Part shown: positions 7,556-16,208 of the stretch, piece after piece | Layout: every line of letters begins with the position of its first letter | Position numbering within the stretch: position 1 is the stretch's first letter | Source: Chromobacterium subtsugae | Lineage (GTDB): Bacteria; Pseudomonadota; Gammaproteobacteria; Burkholderiales; Chromobacteriaceae | Length of the DNA stretch: 64,000 bases | Reading direction: 5' to 3' | Assembly (NCBI RefSeq): GCF_001676875.1 | Contig: NZ_JYKA01000006.1 | Location: 62,001 to 126,000, forward strand | Translations under genes and position numbers: made by a program | Notes under the pieces: generated by a model | What the model was told of the DNA's origin: nothing | Database searches by the model: none | Seen by the model: the letters and a program-made list of their open reading frames with translations, nothing else

Positions 7556-8584
7556 ATGACTTGCCAGGTGAAGGTGCTCCCCAGCGGGCATGCATTCGGT
7601 GTGGAAGCGCACGAAACCATTCTAGAAGCCGCGCTGCGCCAGGGCGTGGGCCTGCCGTACGGTTGTCGAGACGGCGCCTGCGGCGCCTGCAAAGGCAAGG
7701 TGGTGGAAGGCGAAGTGAGCCAGGACGGCTTCCAGGAGAAGGCGCTGTCGGCCGGCGAACGCGCCCAGGGCATGGCCTTGTTCTGTTGCGCGCGGCCGCA
7801 GGGCGATGTCAGCATCGAGGTGCGCGAAGTGACCGGCGCCGGCGACATCCAGATCAAGACGCTGCCGTGCCGCGTGGAGAAGATGGACAAGATCCACGAC
7901 GTGGCGGTGCTGAAGCTGAAGCTGCCGGTGTCGGAGCGCCTGCAGTTCCGCGCCGGCCAATACATCGACATCCTGATGAAGGACGGCAAGAAGCGCAGCT
8001 TCTCCATCGCCAACGCGCCGCACGACGACGCCTTCCTTGAGCTGCATATCCGCCACCAGCCCGGCGGCTCGTTCTCCGACTACGTGTTCAGCCAGATGAA
8101 GGAGCGCGAGATCATGCGCTTCAAGGGCCCGCTGGGATCGTTCTTCCTGCGCGAGGAGTCGGACAAACCCATCGTCTTCATCGCCAGCGGCACCGGCTTC
8201 GCGCCGGTGAAGGGCATCATCGAGCATGCGATCCATCACGGCATCCAGCGTCCGATGCTGTTCTACTGGGGCGCGCGCAGCAAGGCCGACCTCTACATGG
8301 CCGATCTGGCCGAGAGCTGGCAGGCGGCGCACCCGCACATCCGCTACATCCCGGTATTGTCCGAGGCGCTGCCGGAAGACAACTGGAGCGGCCGCACCGG
8401 CTTCGTGCACCAGGCGGTGCTGGAAGACTTCGCCGACCTGTCCGGCCACCAGGTTTACGCCTGCGGCGCGCCGGTGATGGTGGAGGCGGCGCATGGCAGC
8501 TTCACCCGCGAGCGCGGTTTGCCGGAAGACGAGTTCTTCTCCGACGCCTTCTTCCTGTCCAAGGACATGAATGGCGGCAAGTAG
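7556..8584 (+). CDS. 2Fe-2S ferredoxin/FAD/NAD(P) reductase (AscD-like)
   Basis: 342-residue electron-transfer protein made of a plant-type 2Fe-2S domain fused to a ferredoxin-NADP reductase module. Iron ligands are Cys37, Cys42, Cys45 (CRDGACGAC) and Cys77 or 78. The FAD site is RSFSIANAP (about 148-156), the NAD(P) site is SGTGFAPVKGI, and a C-terminal YACGAPVMVEAA completes the fold. Similar proteins are named CDP-6-deoxy-glucoseen reductase or phenol hydroxylase reductase by homology, but there is no sugar or oxygenase partner here, so the electron acceptor is unknown. It stands alone and ends in a strong terminator. Confidence 0.88.
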   Translation: MTCQVKVLPSGHAFGVEAHETILEAALRQGVGLPYGCRDGACGACKGKVVEGEVSQDGFQEKALSAGERAQGMALFCCARPQGDVSIEVREVTGAGDIQIKTLPCRVEKMDKIHDVAVLKLKLPVSERLQFRAGQYIDILMKDGKKRSFSIANAPHDDAFLELHIRHQPGGSFSDYVFSQMKEREIMRFKGPLGSFFLREESDKPIVFIASGTGFAPVKGIIEHAIHHGIQRPMLFYWGARSKADLYMADLAESWQAAHPHIRYIPVLSEALPEDNWSGRTGFVHQAVLEDFADLSGHQVYACGAPVMVEAAHGSFTRERGLPEDEFFSDAFFLSKDMNGGK

Positions 8585-8611
8585 ACAGATAAAACACTGA
8601 TTTACATACAG

Positions 8612-8642
8612 AAAGCCCTCGGCCGCCGCCGAGGGCTTTTTT
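8612..8642 (+). terminator. Terminator of reductase gene
   Basis: AAAGCCCTCGGC and GCCGAGGGCTTT pair around a CGCC loop and end in six T. Confidence 0.9.
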
Positions 8643-8760
8643 ATTTGCTCTGCATCAAATGGCTGGGTTCTGGCATTTGATGTGGGTCAATTTCCGACAT
8701 GGCTGAGTGGGTAATATGTCGTCAGCAAGGAGCTGAGGCCGCGGGCCGGGAGGAGTAATC

Positions 8761-8892
8761 ATGGAATTGCTGACCCTGTTGATGTCTGACGACGTGGGCC
8801 GTTTGAGCCTGCTGACTATCGTAGTGACGATGCTGGTGGTGCTGGGCGCGCTGTGGATGATCTTCAAGAACATCAACAAGCCCGGCAAGTAA
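8761..8892 (+). CDS. DUF3149 small membrane protein
   Basis: 43-residue protein MELLTLLMSDDVGRLSLL, a single transmembrane helix (about residues 18-35), then a basic tail ending KNINKPGK. The length, the SDDVGRLSL N-terminus and one membrane span match DUF3149, a betaproteobacterial family of unknown role. A strong GGGAGGAG lies six bases before the ATG, and a dedicated terminator follows, so it is expressed as its own short unit. Too little sequence to infer function. Confidence 0.75.
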   Translation: MELLTLLMSDDVGRLSLLTIVVTMLVVLGALWMIFKNINKPGK

Positions 8893-8938
8893 GGTTTTAT
8901 CCCTGCAGTTTGGCATTTCCTCTTGATGTGTGTGTTGG

Positions 8939-8970
8939 CGGATACGGTGGTGGGCCGTATCCGTTTTTTT
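8939..8970 (+). terminator. Terminator of DUF3149 gene
   Basis: Perfect nine-bp stem CGGATACGG/CCGTATCCG with a seven-nt loop and seven T. Confidence 0.9.
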
Positions 8971-9309
8971 ATCCGCCGCCAGGCTGCGCCCGCAGGCTGA
9001 ACTTTCCGCGCCGCCCGGGAGTCTGTCTAAGCATGGCGGACGCATGATTTGGCCGCCGCGCCGATCGCATTTGTCCTGACAGGCCGCGCCTGTTCCGCTG
9101 TTCCTCACTTCAATACAGCCTGAAATTCTGTAGTTTTTGTCCAAGGTCATGGCGTTGGCGATGCCGGCTTCCGTTTCACCCCCCTCCGGCTATGCTGAAT
9201 CTGGCCGCGGCGCCAGCGCCGGCATCCCCTTTCGGCAAGTTGCCGTGACGCCTTGTCGTAAGGCCTGGTCGCATCTGCATGAGGTCGAGGGCGGCGCGGG
9301 AAAGCCCGC
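8971..9309. other. Non-coding stretch upstream of arc operon
   Basis: No open frame with a ribosome site or family match is visible on either strand. GC falls towards the arcD promoter. Apart from the FNR-type box just after it, I see no clear element here. Confidence 0.5.
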
Positions 9310-9323
9310 TTGATGTAGGTCAA
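9310..9323 (+). promoter_or_regulatory. FNR/ANR-type box upstream of arcD
   Basis: TTGATGTAGGTCAA matches the FNR consensus TTGAT-N4-ATCAA with one mismatch. It lies about 130 bp before arcD, and an A/T-rich possible -10 region (TTTTAA near 9353) follows at roughly the distance of a class II site. Oxygen-limited induction of arcDABC by an FNR/ANR protein is established in Pseudomonas; here it is inferred. Confidence 0.65.
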
Positions 9324-9446
9324 CTGAATACACGACATGCCTGGAAAGCCTGATTTTAACGGGTATACCATTATTTCAGATGATAAGAATTTAATAATAA
9401 AACAGTACGGAATGCTCGGTTTCACATCTCAGATCGGAGAACGAAA

Positions 9447-10898
9447 ATGTCCACAGAAACTGCAAGCCAAGCCGGTGTGGCGGAAGGCGCCGCACCCAGG
9501 CTGAAGCTGGGCGCGCTGACGGCGCTGGTCGTTGGCTCGATGATAGGCGGGGGCATCTTCTCCCTGCCGCAGAACATGGCGGCCGGCGCCGGCGCCGGCG
9601 CCATCTTGATAGGCTGGGCCATCACCTTCGTCGGCATGCTGGCGCTGGCCTTCGTGTTCCAGATGCTGGCCTCGCGCAAGCCTGAGGTGTCGGGCGGCGT
9701 ATATGGTTACGCCAAGGCCGGCTTCGGCGACTACATGGGTTTCAACTCGGCCTGGGGCTACTGGATTTCCGCCTGGATAGGCAATGTGTCCTACTTCGTG
9801 GTGATGTTCTCGGCGCTGGCCTTCTGGATTCCGGCTTTCGGCGATGGCAATACGCCCACCGCCATCGCCTGCGCTTCGGTGCTGCTGTGGTGCCTGCACT
9901 TCCTGGTGCTGCGCGGCGTGCATGGCGCAGCCTTCATCAACACCATCACCACCATCGCCAAGCTGGTGCCCTTGGCCCTGTTCATTCTGTTGATCGTGTT
10001 CGCCTTCAAGGTCGATACCTTCAGCCTGGACTTCTGGGGCAACGCCAAGCTCGGCTCCATCGTCGACCAGGTGAAGAGCACCATGCTGGTGACGGTGTGG
10101 GTGTTCATCGGCATCGAGGGCGCTTCGATGTTCTCCGGCCGCGCCGAAAGCATGAAGGATGTGGGCAAGGCCACCGTGATCGGCTTCCTGCTGACCATCG
10201 CGCTGTTGGTCGCCGTGTCGGTGCTGTCGCTGGGCGTGATGACCCAGCCTGAGCTGGCCGCGCTGAAGAACCCGTCCACCGCCTACGTGCTGCAGAAGGC
10301 CTTCGGCACCTTCGGCGCCAACCTGATGAACGCGGGCCTGGTGATCTCCGTCGGCGGCGCGCTGCTGGCCTGGACGCTGCTGGCCGCCGAAGCGCCCTAC
10401 CTCGCCGGCAAGGACGGCGTGATGCCCAAGGTGTTCGGCACCGTCAACGGCAACGACACGCCGGCCGCCTCGCTGTGGCTGACCAACGGCCTAATCCAGC
10501 TGTTCCTGATCATCACGCTGTTCAGTTCGGCCGGCTACCTGGCACTGCTGTCGCTGGCCACCTCGATGATTCTGATTCCCTACCTGCTGTGCGCCGGCTA
10601 CTCCTGGCTGGTGGCGCAACGCGGCGAAGGCTATGCCCAAGGCGAGGGCCGCGGCAAGGAGCTGGGCACCGCCATCCTGGCCACCGTCTACGGCGGCTGG
10701 CTGATCTACGCCGCCGGTCCGAAATACCTGTTCCTGTCGATGGTGCTGTACGCCCCTGGCCTGCTGTTCTACCTGTGGGCCAAGAAGGAGCAGGGCCAGA
10801 AGCCGTTCAACCTGATCGAAGCCGCGCTGGCCGCCATCGTGGTGGTGCTGGCGGTGATCGCGGCCTACATGCTGGCCGTCGGCAAGATCGGCCTGTAA
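9447..10898 (+). CDS. arcD: Arginine/ornithine antiporter
   Basis: 483-residue APC-superfamily carrier with about twelve to thirteen membrane segments. It exchanges external arginine for internal ornithine in the arginine deiminase pathway. The N-terminal GSMIGGGIFSLPQNMA is the APC substrate-binding helix 1, with the GGGIFSLPQ form typical of ArcD. GGAG lies seven bases upstream of the ATG. It is first in arcDABC, the same order as in Pseudomonas, behind an FNR-type box, pointing to ATP generation from arginine under low oxygen. Confidence 0.95.
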   Translation: MSTETASQAGVAEGAAPRLKLGALTALVVGSMIGGGIFSLPQNMAAGAGAGAILIGWAITFVGMLALAFVFQMLASRKPEVSGGVYGYAKAGFGDYMGFNSAWGYWISAWIGNVSYFVVMFSALAFWIPAFGDGNTPTAIACASVLLWCLHFLVLRGVHGAAFINTITTIAKLVPLALFILLIVFAFKVDTFSLDFWGNAKLGSIVDQVKSTMLVTVWVFIGIEGASMFSGRAESMKDVGKATVIGFLLTIALLVAVSVLSLGVMTQPELAALKNPSTAYVLQKAFGTFGANLMNAGLVISVGGALLAWTLLAAEAPYLAGKDGVMPKVFGTVNGNDTPAASLWLTNGLIQLFLIITLFSSAGYLALLSLATSMILIPYLLCAGYSWLVAQRGEGYAQGEGRGKELGTAILATVYGGWLIYAAGPKYLFLSMVLYAPGLLFYLWAKKEQGQKPFNLIEAALAAIVVVLAVIAAYMLAVGKIGL

Positions 10899-10923
10899 GC
10901 GAAAGATTTCGAAACCAGTCGTG

Positions 10924-10942
10924 GGGGCGGATCGCCCGCCCC
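10924..10942 (+). repeat. arcD-arcA intercistronic hairpin
   Basis: GGGGCGG/CCGCCCC stem with a five-base loop and no T-tract, in the 75-bp gap. It is a candidate mRNA stability or processing element rather than a terminator. Confidence 0.55.
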
Positions 10943-10973
10943 TGAAGTCAAACAAGACTCAAGGAGTATCGTT

Positions 10974-12206
10974 ATGACCAAGTTTGGTGTTCATTCCGAG
11001 TGCGGCAAGCTGCGAACCGTGATGGTGTGCCGTCCCGGCCTCGCCCACAAGCGCCTGACCCCGGACAACTGCCACGACCTGCTGTTCGATGATGTGATCT
11101 GGGTGGAGCGCGCTCAGCGCGACCACGCCTACATGGTGGAGCAGATGCGCGCCCGCGGCATCGAAGTGATCGAAGTGCACGACGCGCTGGCCAAGGTGCT
11201 GGACGACAAGGCCGCCCGCAACTGGGTGCTGGACCGCAAGGTCAAGGCTGACAACGTCGGCATCGGCATGCTGCAGGATCTGCGCAGCTGGCTGAACGAG
11301 ATGCCGTCGTCGCAGCTGGCCGACCACCTGGTGGGCGGCATCGCCAAGTTCGAGCTGCCGTTCGACCCGAAAGGCCTGTTCGGCGGCTATCTCGACCAGT
11401 CCGAATTCGTGATTCCGCCTATCCCCAACAGCCTGTTCCAGCGCGACCCGTCTTGCTGGATCTATGAAGGCGTGACGCTGAACCCGATGTACTGGCCGGC
11501 GCGCCGCCAGGAAACGCTGATCCTGCAATCGATCTACCAGTTCCATCCGTACTTCGCCGGCAAGGTGAACATCTGGTGGGGCGGTTGCGATTCCGATCAC
11601 GGCCCAGCCACGCTGGAAGGCGGCGACGTGATGCCGATCGGCAACGGCACCGTGCTGATCGGCATGGGCGAGCGCACCAGCCCGCAGGCGGTGGTGCAAG
11701 TGGCCAAGCGCGTGCTGCACCGCGAGGGCGGTGCCAAGCGCGTGATCGCCTGCCAGATGCCGAAATCGCGCGCGGCGATGCACCTGGACACCGTGTTCAG
11801 TTTCCTCGACATCGACCTGCTGTCGGTGTTCCCGGACGTGGTTGATGAAATCACCTGCACCAGCATGTACGCCGGCGACCGCGAGGGCGAGATCCGCTTC
11901 GAGCGCCATGAAGGCGTGAAACTGGTGGAAGTGGTGCGCCAGGCGCTGGGGCTGAAGGAGATCCGCGTGATCCAGACCGGCGGCGACGCCTACCAGCGCG
12001 AACGCGAGCAATGGGACGACGGCAACAACGTGGTGGCGCTGGACCGCCGCGTGGTGGTGGCCTACGACCGCAACACCTACACCAACCGCCTGATGCGCGA
12101 GCACGGCGTGGAGGTGATCGAGATTCCGGCTTCCGAACTGGGCCGCGGCCGCGGCGGCGGCCACTGCATGACCTGCCCGATCATCCGCGACGAAGTGAAG
12201 CTGTAA
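10974..12206 (+). CDS. arcA: Arginine deiminase
   Basis: Hydrolyses arginine to citrulline and ammonia, step one of the ADI pathway; cytoplasmic. 410 residues, the usual length. The guanidino-modifying fold is evident from [25 protein letters not shown] (substrate Asp), [25 protein letters not shown], and the nucleophile Cys398 in GGGHCMTCP near the C-terminus. A clean AAGGAGTA lies before the ATG. Second gene of arcDABC. Confidence 0.97.
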   Translation: MTKFGVHSECGKLRTVMVCRPGLAHKRLTPDNCHDLLFDDVIWVERAQRDHAYMVEQMRARGIEVIEVHDALAKVLDDKAARNWVLDRKVKADNVGIGMLQDLRSWLNEMPSSQLADHLVGGIAKFELPFDPKGLFGGYLDQSEFVIPPIPNSLFQRDPSCWIYEGVTLNPMYWPARRQETLILQSIYQFHPYFAGKVNIWWGGCDSDHGPATLEGGDVMPIGNGTVLIGMGERTSPQAVVQVAKRVLHREGGAKRVIACQMPKSRAAMHLDTVFSFLDIDLLSVFPDVVDEITCTSMYAGDREGEIRFERHEGVKLVEVVRQALGLKEIRVIQTGGDAYQREREQWDDGNNVVALDRRVVVAYDRNTYTNRLMREHGVEVIEIPASELGRGRGGGHCMTCPIIRDEVKL

Positions 12207-12216
12207 GGCTGTTGTC

Positions 12217-12237
12217 CCGGCCGGCGCGTCCGGCCGG
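12217..12237 (+). repeat. arcA-arcB intercistronic hairpin
   Basis: Perfect CCGGCCGG/CCGGCCGG stem with a five-base loop, followed by A-rich rather than T-rich sequence, in the 134-bp gap. Likely to set mRNA processing or stability between arcA and arcB. Confidence 0.55.
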
Positions 12238-12340
12238 AAAAAGAAATCCGCATCTAGTTTGTTTGCAATACGACAGGTTGACCGCCGGCTCCTCCGGGAG
12301 CGACGGCCGGCTTGCCCAGACTCTAATCAGGAGCAACATC

Positions 12341-13351
12341 ATGGCTTTCAATCTGCGCAACCGTAACTTCCTTCGCATGCTGGACTTCACCCCGCGCGAG
12401 ATCCGCTACATGCTGGATCTGGCCCGCGATCTGAAGCGCGCCAAGTATTCCGGCACCGAACAGCAGCACCTGAAGGGCAAGAACGTCGCCCTGATCTTCG
12501 AAAAGACCTCCACCCGCACCCGCTGCGCCTTCGAGGTGGCCTGCTTTGACCAGGGCGCCAACGTCACCTACCTCGGGCCGTCCGGCTCGCAGATCGGCAT
12601 CAAGGAGTCGATGAAGGACACCGCCCGCGTATTGGGCCGGATGTACGACGCCATCGAATACCGCGGTTTCGACCAGGACATGGTGGAAAACGAGCTGGCC
12701 AAGTTCGCCGGCGTGCCGGTGTACAACGGCCTGACCGACGAATGGCATCCGACCCAGATGCTGGCCGACGTGCTGACCATGTGGGAAAACAGCGACAAGC
12801 CGATCTCGCAGATCCGCTACACCTATCTTGGCGACGCCCGCAACAATATGGGCAACTCGCTGCTGGTGATCGGCGCCAAGCTGGGCATGGACGTGCGCAT
12901 CGGCGCGCCCAAGCACCTGTGGCCGACCGACGAGCTGGTGGCGGAATGCCGCGAAATCGCTGCCAAGACCGGCGCCCGCATCACGCTGACCGAAGATGCC
13001 AAGGCCGCGGTCAAGGGCACCGATTTCATCCACACCGACGTCTGGGTGTCGATGGGCGAGCCGGCCGAAGTGTGGGCCGAGCGCATCCGCCTGCTGAAGC
13101 CGTACCAGGTCAACAGCGCGCTGATGGCCGCCGCGGAAAACCCGCAGGTGAAATTCATGCACTGCCTGCCGGCCTACCACAACAGCGAAACCAAGGTGGG
13201 CAAGGAAATCGCCGCGCAGTATCCGGAGCTGGCCAATGGCATCGAGGTGACCGAGGACGTGTTCGAGTCCGAGGCCTGCATCGCTTTCGAGCAGGCGGAA
13301 AACCGCATGCATACCATCAAGGCCATCCTGGTGGCCACGCTGGGCGAATGA
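12341..13351 (+). CDS. arcB: Ornithine carbamoyltransferase, catabolic
   Basis: Phosphorolyses citrulline to ornithine and carbamoyl phosphate, step two of the ADI pathway. 336 residues. The carbamoyl-phosphate site [11 protein letters not shown] is near residue 57, the [20 protein letters not shown] segment is clear, and the C-terminal [10 protein letters not shown] holds the ornithine-site Cys. The catabolic role is inferred from operon context. AGGAG lies before the ATG at 12341; an upstream extension through the intergenic hairpin is rejected. Confidence 0.96.
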   Translation: MAFNLRNRNFLRMLDFTPREIRYMLDLARDLKRAKYSGTEQQHLKGKNVALIFEKTSTRTRCAFEVACFDQGANVTYLGPSGSQIGIKESMKDTARVLGRMYDAIEYRGFDQDMVENELAKFAGVPVYNGLTDEWHPTQMLADVLTMWENSDKPISQIRYTYLGDARNNMGNSLLVIGAKLGMDVRIGAPKHLWPTDELVAECREIAAKTGARITLTEDAKAAVKGTDFIHTDVWVSMGEPAEVWAERIRLLKPYQVNSALMAAAENPQVKFMHCLPAYHNSETKVGKEIAAQYPELANGIEVTEDVFESEACIAFEQAENRMHTIKAILVATLGE

Positions 13352-13380
13352 TCCAGCGCTAGCCATCCGCAGCAACTTCG

Positions 13381-13416
13381 CCGGCCAAGGCTTCCCTGAC
13401 CGGGAGCCCTGGCCGG
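13381..13416 (+). repeat. arcB-arcC intercistronic hairpin
   Basis: Long imperfect stem: CCGGCCA pairs with TGGCCGG at the base and GGCTTCCC with GGGAGCC inside. It is followed by TTTC only, so it is probably a leaky terminator or processing site. Confidence 0.5.
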
Positions 13417-13480
13417 TTTCACATTCAGAACGCGGCTCGCCGCCACGCGCGGCGGGCCCGGCAAGACCGAGGAACAGAAT

Positions 13481-14425
13481 ATGCGAGTCGTCGTAGCCTT
13501 GGGCGGCAATGCCCTGCAGCGTCGTGGCGAAGCCATGACCGCCGATAACCAGCGCGCCAACGTCAAAGTGGCCGCCGAGCAGCTGGCCGCCGTCACCCGG
13601 CTGGGCCACAACCTGGTGATGTGCCACGGCAACGGGCCGCAAGTGGGCCTGTTGGGCCTGCAGAACGACGCCTACGCGCGCCACGTGGACGGCAAGGTGA
13701 CGCCATATCCGCTGGACGTGCTGGGCGCGCAGACCGAGGGCATGATCGGCTACATGGTGGAGCAGGAACTGGGCAATGTGCTGCCGTTCGAAGTGCCGAT
13801 CGCCACCATCCTGACCCAGACCGAAGTGGACGCCAAAGATCCGGCGTTCAAGAACCCGACCAAGTTCGTCGGCCCGGTGTATTCCAAGGACGAAGCCGAG
13901 AAGCTGGCGGCGGAGAAGGGCTGGGCGGTGAAGGCCGATGGAGAGTACTTCCGCCGCGTGGTGCCCAGCCCGAAACCGAAGCGCATTTTCGAGATGCGGC
14001 CGATCAAGTGGCTGATCGAGAAGGGCGTGGTGGTGATCGCGGCCGGCGGCGGCGGCATCCCCACCATGTACCAGGGCGACAAGCTGGTCGGCGTGGAGGC
14101 GGTGATAGACAAGGATCTGGCTTCGGCGCTGTTGGCGCGCGAAGTGGACGCCGATTATTTCGTGATCGCCACCGACGTGAAAAGCGTGTTCGTCGGCTGG
14201 GGCACGCCGGAAGCCAAGGCCATCCGCCATGCGCATCCGGACGAGATGGACAAGCTGGGCTTCGCCGCCGGCTCGATGGGCCCCAAGGTGGAGGCCGCCT
14301 GCGAGTTCGCCCGCCTGACCGGCAAGAAGGCGGTGATCGGCGCGCTGGAAGACATCGAAAAGATCGTCAAGGGCGAGGCCGGCACGGTGATTTCCACCGC
14401 AAAGGCCGGCATAGACTGGTACTAA
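13481..14425 (+). CDS. arcC: Carbamate kinase
   Basis: Converts carbamoyl phosphate and ADP to ATP, ammonia and CO2, the energy-yielding last step of the ADI pathway. 314 residues. The N-terminal [25 protein letters not shown], the central [11 protein letters not shown] and the ATP-site [24 protein letters not shown] are carbamate kinase signatures. GAGGAA precedes the ATG. Last gene of arcDABC, followed 31 bp later by an intrinsic terminator. Confidence 0.97.
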   Translation: MRVVVALGGNALQRRGEAMTADNQRANVKVAAEQLAAVTRLGHNLVMCHGNGPQVGLLGLQNDAYARHVDGKVTPYPLDVLGAQTEGMIGYMVEQELGNVLPFEVPIATILTQTEVDAKDPAFKNPTKFVGPVYSKDEAEKLAAEKGWAVKADGEYFRRVVPSPKPKRIFEMRPIKWLIEKGVVVIAAGGGGIPTMYQGDKLVGVEAVIDKDLASALLAREVDADYFVIATDVKSVFVGWGTPEAKAIRHAHPDEMDKLGFAAGSMGPKVEAACEFARLTGKKAVIGALEDIEKIVKGEAGTVISTAKAGIDWY

Positions 14426-14456
14426 GCTGGCTCGAAGCGAAACGGTTTGACGAGAG

Positions 14457-14486
14457 AAAAGGGCTGCCATCCGGCAGCCCTTTTTC
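14457..14486 (+). terminator. Terminator of arcDABC
   Basis: GGGCTGCC/GGCAGCCC stem, ATCC loop and five T. The A-tract on the left could also serve the convergent rebB gene. Confidence 0.9.
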
Positions 14487-14503
14487 TATGCGGCGCGCCG
14501 GCG

Positions 14504-14803
14504 CTATTCGGATTTGAGCTGGTGGATCAGCGCCTCCAGCTCGGCCGCGTCCATCGGCCCGAGCGCCGGCTCGCCGGCGTCCACGCTGTAAATCTGGATC
14601 ACGCCCTGGTTGCTGGCGGCCTGGCCCGCGATGGCGAGCTGTTGCTGCGACGAGGCGGCGTTTTCGTACAGGATGCCGGCGGAGTGGGCGAGGGACTGGT
14701 AGAGGTCGCCCATCGCCATGGCGGGGGCATCGCCCACCACCTTGACATTGGCCTGGGTGACGGCGTCGGTGATCTGGCTGTTGACTGCGGTGGGTAGTGC
14801 CAT
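14504..14803 (-). CDS. rebB: RebB-family R-body protein
   Basis: 99-residue protein whose N-terminal two thirds match the RebB family: AVNSQITDAVTQANVKVVGD followed by APAMAMGDLYQSLAHSAGILYENA. R-bodies are coiled protein ribbons, built from RebA/B/D-type subunits, that unroll as contractile polymers in Caedibacter and other Proteobacteria. GGAGG lies six bases before the ATG. It is the only reb-type subunit gene in the window and follows a degenerate patatin-like gene by 93 bp on the same strand. Whether one subunit can assemble a ribbon is unknown. Confidence 0.8.
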   Translation of the reverse strand: MALPTAVNSQITDAVTQANVKVVGDAPAMAMGDLYQSLAHSAGILYENAASSQQQLAIAGQAASNQGVIQIYSVDAGEPALGPMDAAELEALIHQLKSE

Positions 14804-14896
14804 GGTCTGCCTCCTGGAAATCCGCGCAGCGGTCGCGCGCGCCAGCTTCAGAGTAACCGGCCGCCTCGCCGGATTGAATAGTTGCAACTACGCAGC

Positions 14897-15940
14897 TCAG
14901 GCCTGGATGCCCAATTGCCGCGCATGCTGCCGGCAGGCGTCCTTGCCGGCCTGGTAGCCGGCCTGGTACAGCCTGGCCAGGTTGGAGTACGACCAGTCCA
15001 GCTCTTCGCGCGCGCTTTCCTTGCCGATGTGGGCGTCGAAATTGATTCTCAGCACCTCGGTGCGCGGCTGGCCCTGCTCGTCGCGGTTGTGCAGCGCCTC
15101 GAACAGCCTGAGGTCGTCGCGGGCGATGGCGGTGAGCGGGGCGATGATGGACTGAACCCAGGCGTCGTACAGATTGCGCGGCGGGTGCAGCAGCCGGTCG
15201 CTGCCCAGCACGTCGAACACCACGGTGTAGTCGATGTGTGGATGCAGTTCGAACAGGCGCTTGAAGTTGAGGGTGTCGATGGCGGCGCCTTCGATGTAAT
15301 AGCCGTCCTCCAGCGGGTACGGCGGATAGATGAAGGGGAAGGACAGCGCGGCCAGGAAGTGCTCGTGGGTGACCTCGCGCTTGTCCCAGCAACGCATGGC
15401 GCCGTGGCTGATGTTGTAGGCGTTCAGGTAGAACTCGGGACGGATGTCCTTGAGCTTGGCGAAGTCCACCACCTGCTCGATGAAGGGCACGTGCGCGCAC
15501 AGGCCCTGGCTGTCGCTGGCCAGGCTGCTGGGGCAGAAGCTGGCCAGCAGCAGCGAGGTCCAATCGGCCAGCAGCCTTTGCGCCGGCCCCTGGTCGGCCT
15601 GGCTCTGGATGGCCTGCAGCAGCGGATTGCTCGATTGCAGCCGGCGCCAGGCGTCGGCCAGGCTGCCCGGCTTGTTGAACACCTTGTAGTTGACCGGAAA
15701 TAGATTGTAGATGGGATCGGACACGCCCAGATCGGCCAGCTTGCTCAGCGCCGAGATGGCATCGCCCTGCCGCGGCGCGGCGTAGAGCAGGCCGACGATG
15801 GCGCCGGCGCCGGAGGCGGAGATGATGTCGAAGCTGACGCCGGCTTCGGTGAGCGCCACCAGCGCGCCGGCCATCAGCGTGGCGTTGGGGGCGCCGCCGC
15901 CCAACACCAGGGCGATGGAGGGTTTTGCGGATTCAGCCAT
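14897..15940 (-). CDS. Patatin-like protein with altered catalytic residues
   Basis: 347-residue protein with the patatin fold: an N-terminal ALVLGGGAPNATLMAGALVAL strand-loop, then the nucleophile-elbow region and a long helical C-terminal part. Active patatins have GGGxRG, GxSxG and DG(A/G). Here these read GGGAPNA (Arg19 position is Asn, next Gly is Ala), ASGAG (Gly44 where the catalytic Ser belongs) and EGA (Glu217 for Asp). I checked all three against the nucleotides. It is therefore probably a non-catalytic or altered hydrolase. GGGAG precedes the ATG at 15940. It is paired with rebB and divergent from padR. Confidence 0.75.
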   Translation of the reverse strand: MAESAKPSIALVLGGGAPNATLMAGALVALTEAGVSFDIISASGAGAIVGLLYAAPRQGDAISALSKLADLGVSDPIYNLFPVNYKVFNKPGSLADAWRRLQSSNPLLQAIQSQADQGPAQRLLADWTSLLLASFCPSSLASDSQGLCAHVPFIEQVVDFAKLKDIRPEFYLNAYNISHGAMRCWDKREVTHEHFLAALSFPFIYPPYPLEDGYYIEGAAIDTLNFKRLFELHPHIDYTVVFDVLGSDRLLHPPRNLYDAWVQSIIAPLTAIARDDLRLFEALHNRDEQGQPRTEVLRINFDAHIGKESAREELDWSYSNLARLYQAGYQAGKDACRQHARQLGIQA

Positions 15941-16084
15941 TACGCGTTTCTCCCGTTTCATGTCGTTGGCGAAGACAAAAGCATGGCTGAAGTATGGTTG
16001 CTGATCCGGTTTTTGCAATGCAGCAGGGATGACAATGTTGTGGCGGAAAAACGTCATTGCCATCGGCATGCCATTCTGCAATGA

Positions 16085-16111
16085 AAGATACCTTGCGATG
16101 CAAGGTATCTT
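16085..16111. promoter_or_regulatory. Perfect palindromic operator, probable PadR site 1
   Basis: Arms AAGATACCTTGC and GCAAGGTATCTT (12 bp, no mismatch) flank a GAT centre. It lies midway between the divergent patatin-like gene and padR. PadR proteins bind dyad sites near their own promoters, so autoregulation is the obvious reading. Confidence 0.7.
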
Positions 16112-16154
16112 GTCATACAGTTCAGTCACAGATGCGGATGCAGCAGTCCACCTT

Positions 16155-16177
16155 GGTTCCTTGTAATGCAAGGTATC
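16155..16177 (+). promoter_or_regulatory. Imperfect second copy of the operator
   Basis: The right half GCAAGGTATC is identical to site 1; the left half GGTTCCTTGT differs from GATACCTTGC at three positions. Centre-to-centre distance to site 1 is 68 bp, and the copy ends 31 bp before the padR start, where a promoter would sit. Confidence 0.6.
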
Positions 16178-16208
16178 GTGTATTGCCAGTCGGCTAGGAA
16201 GGTTAAAG

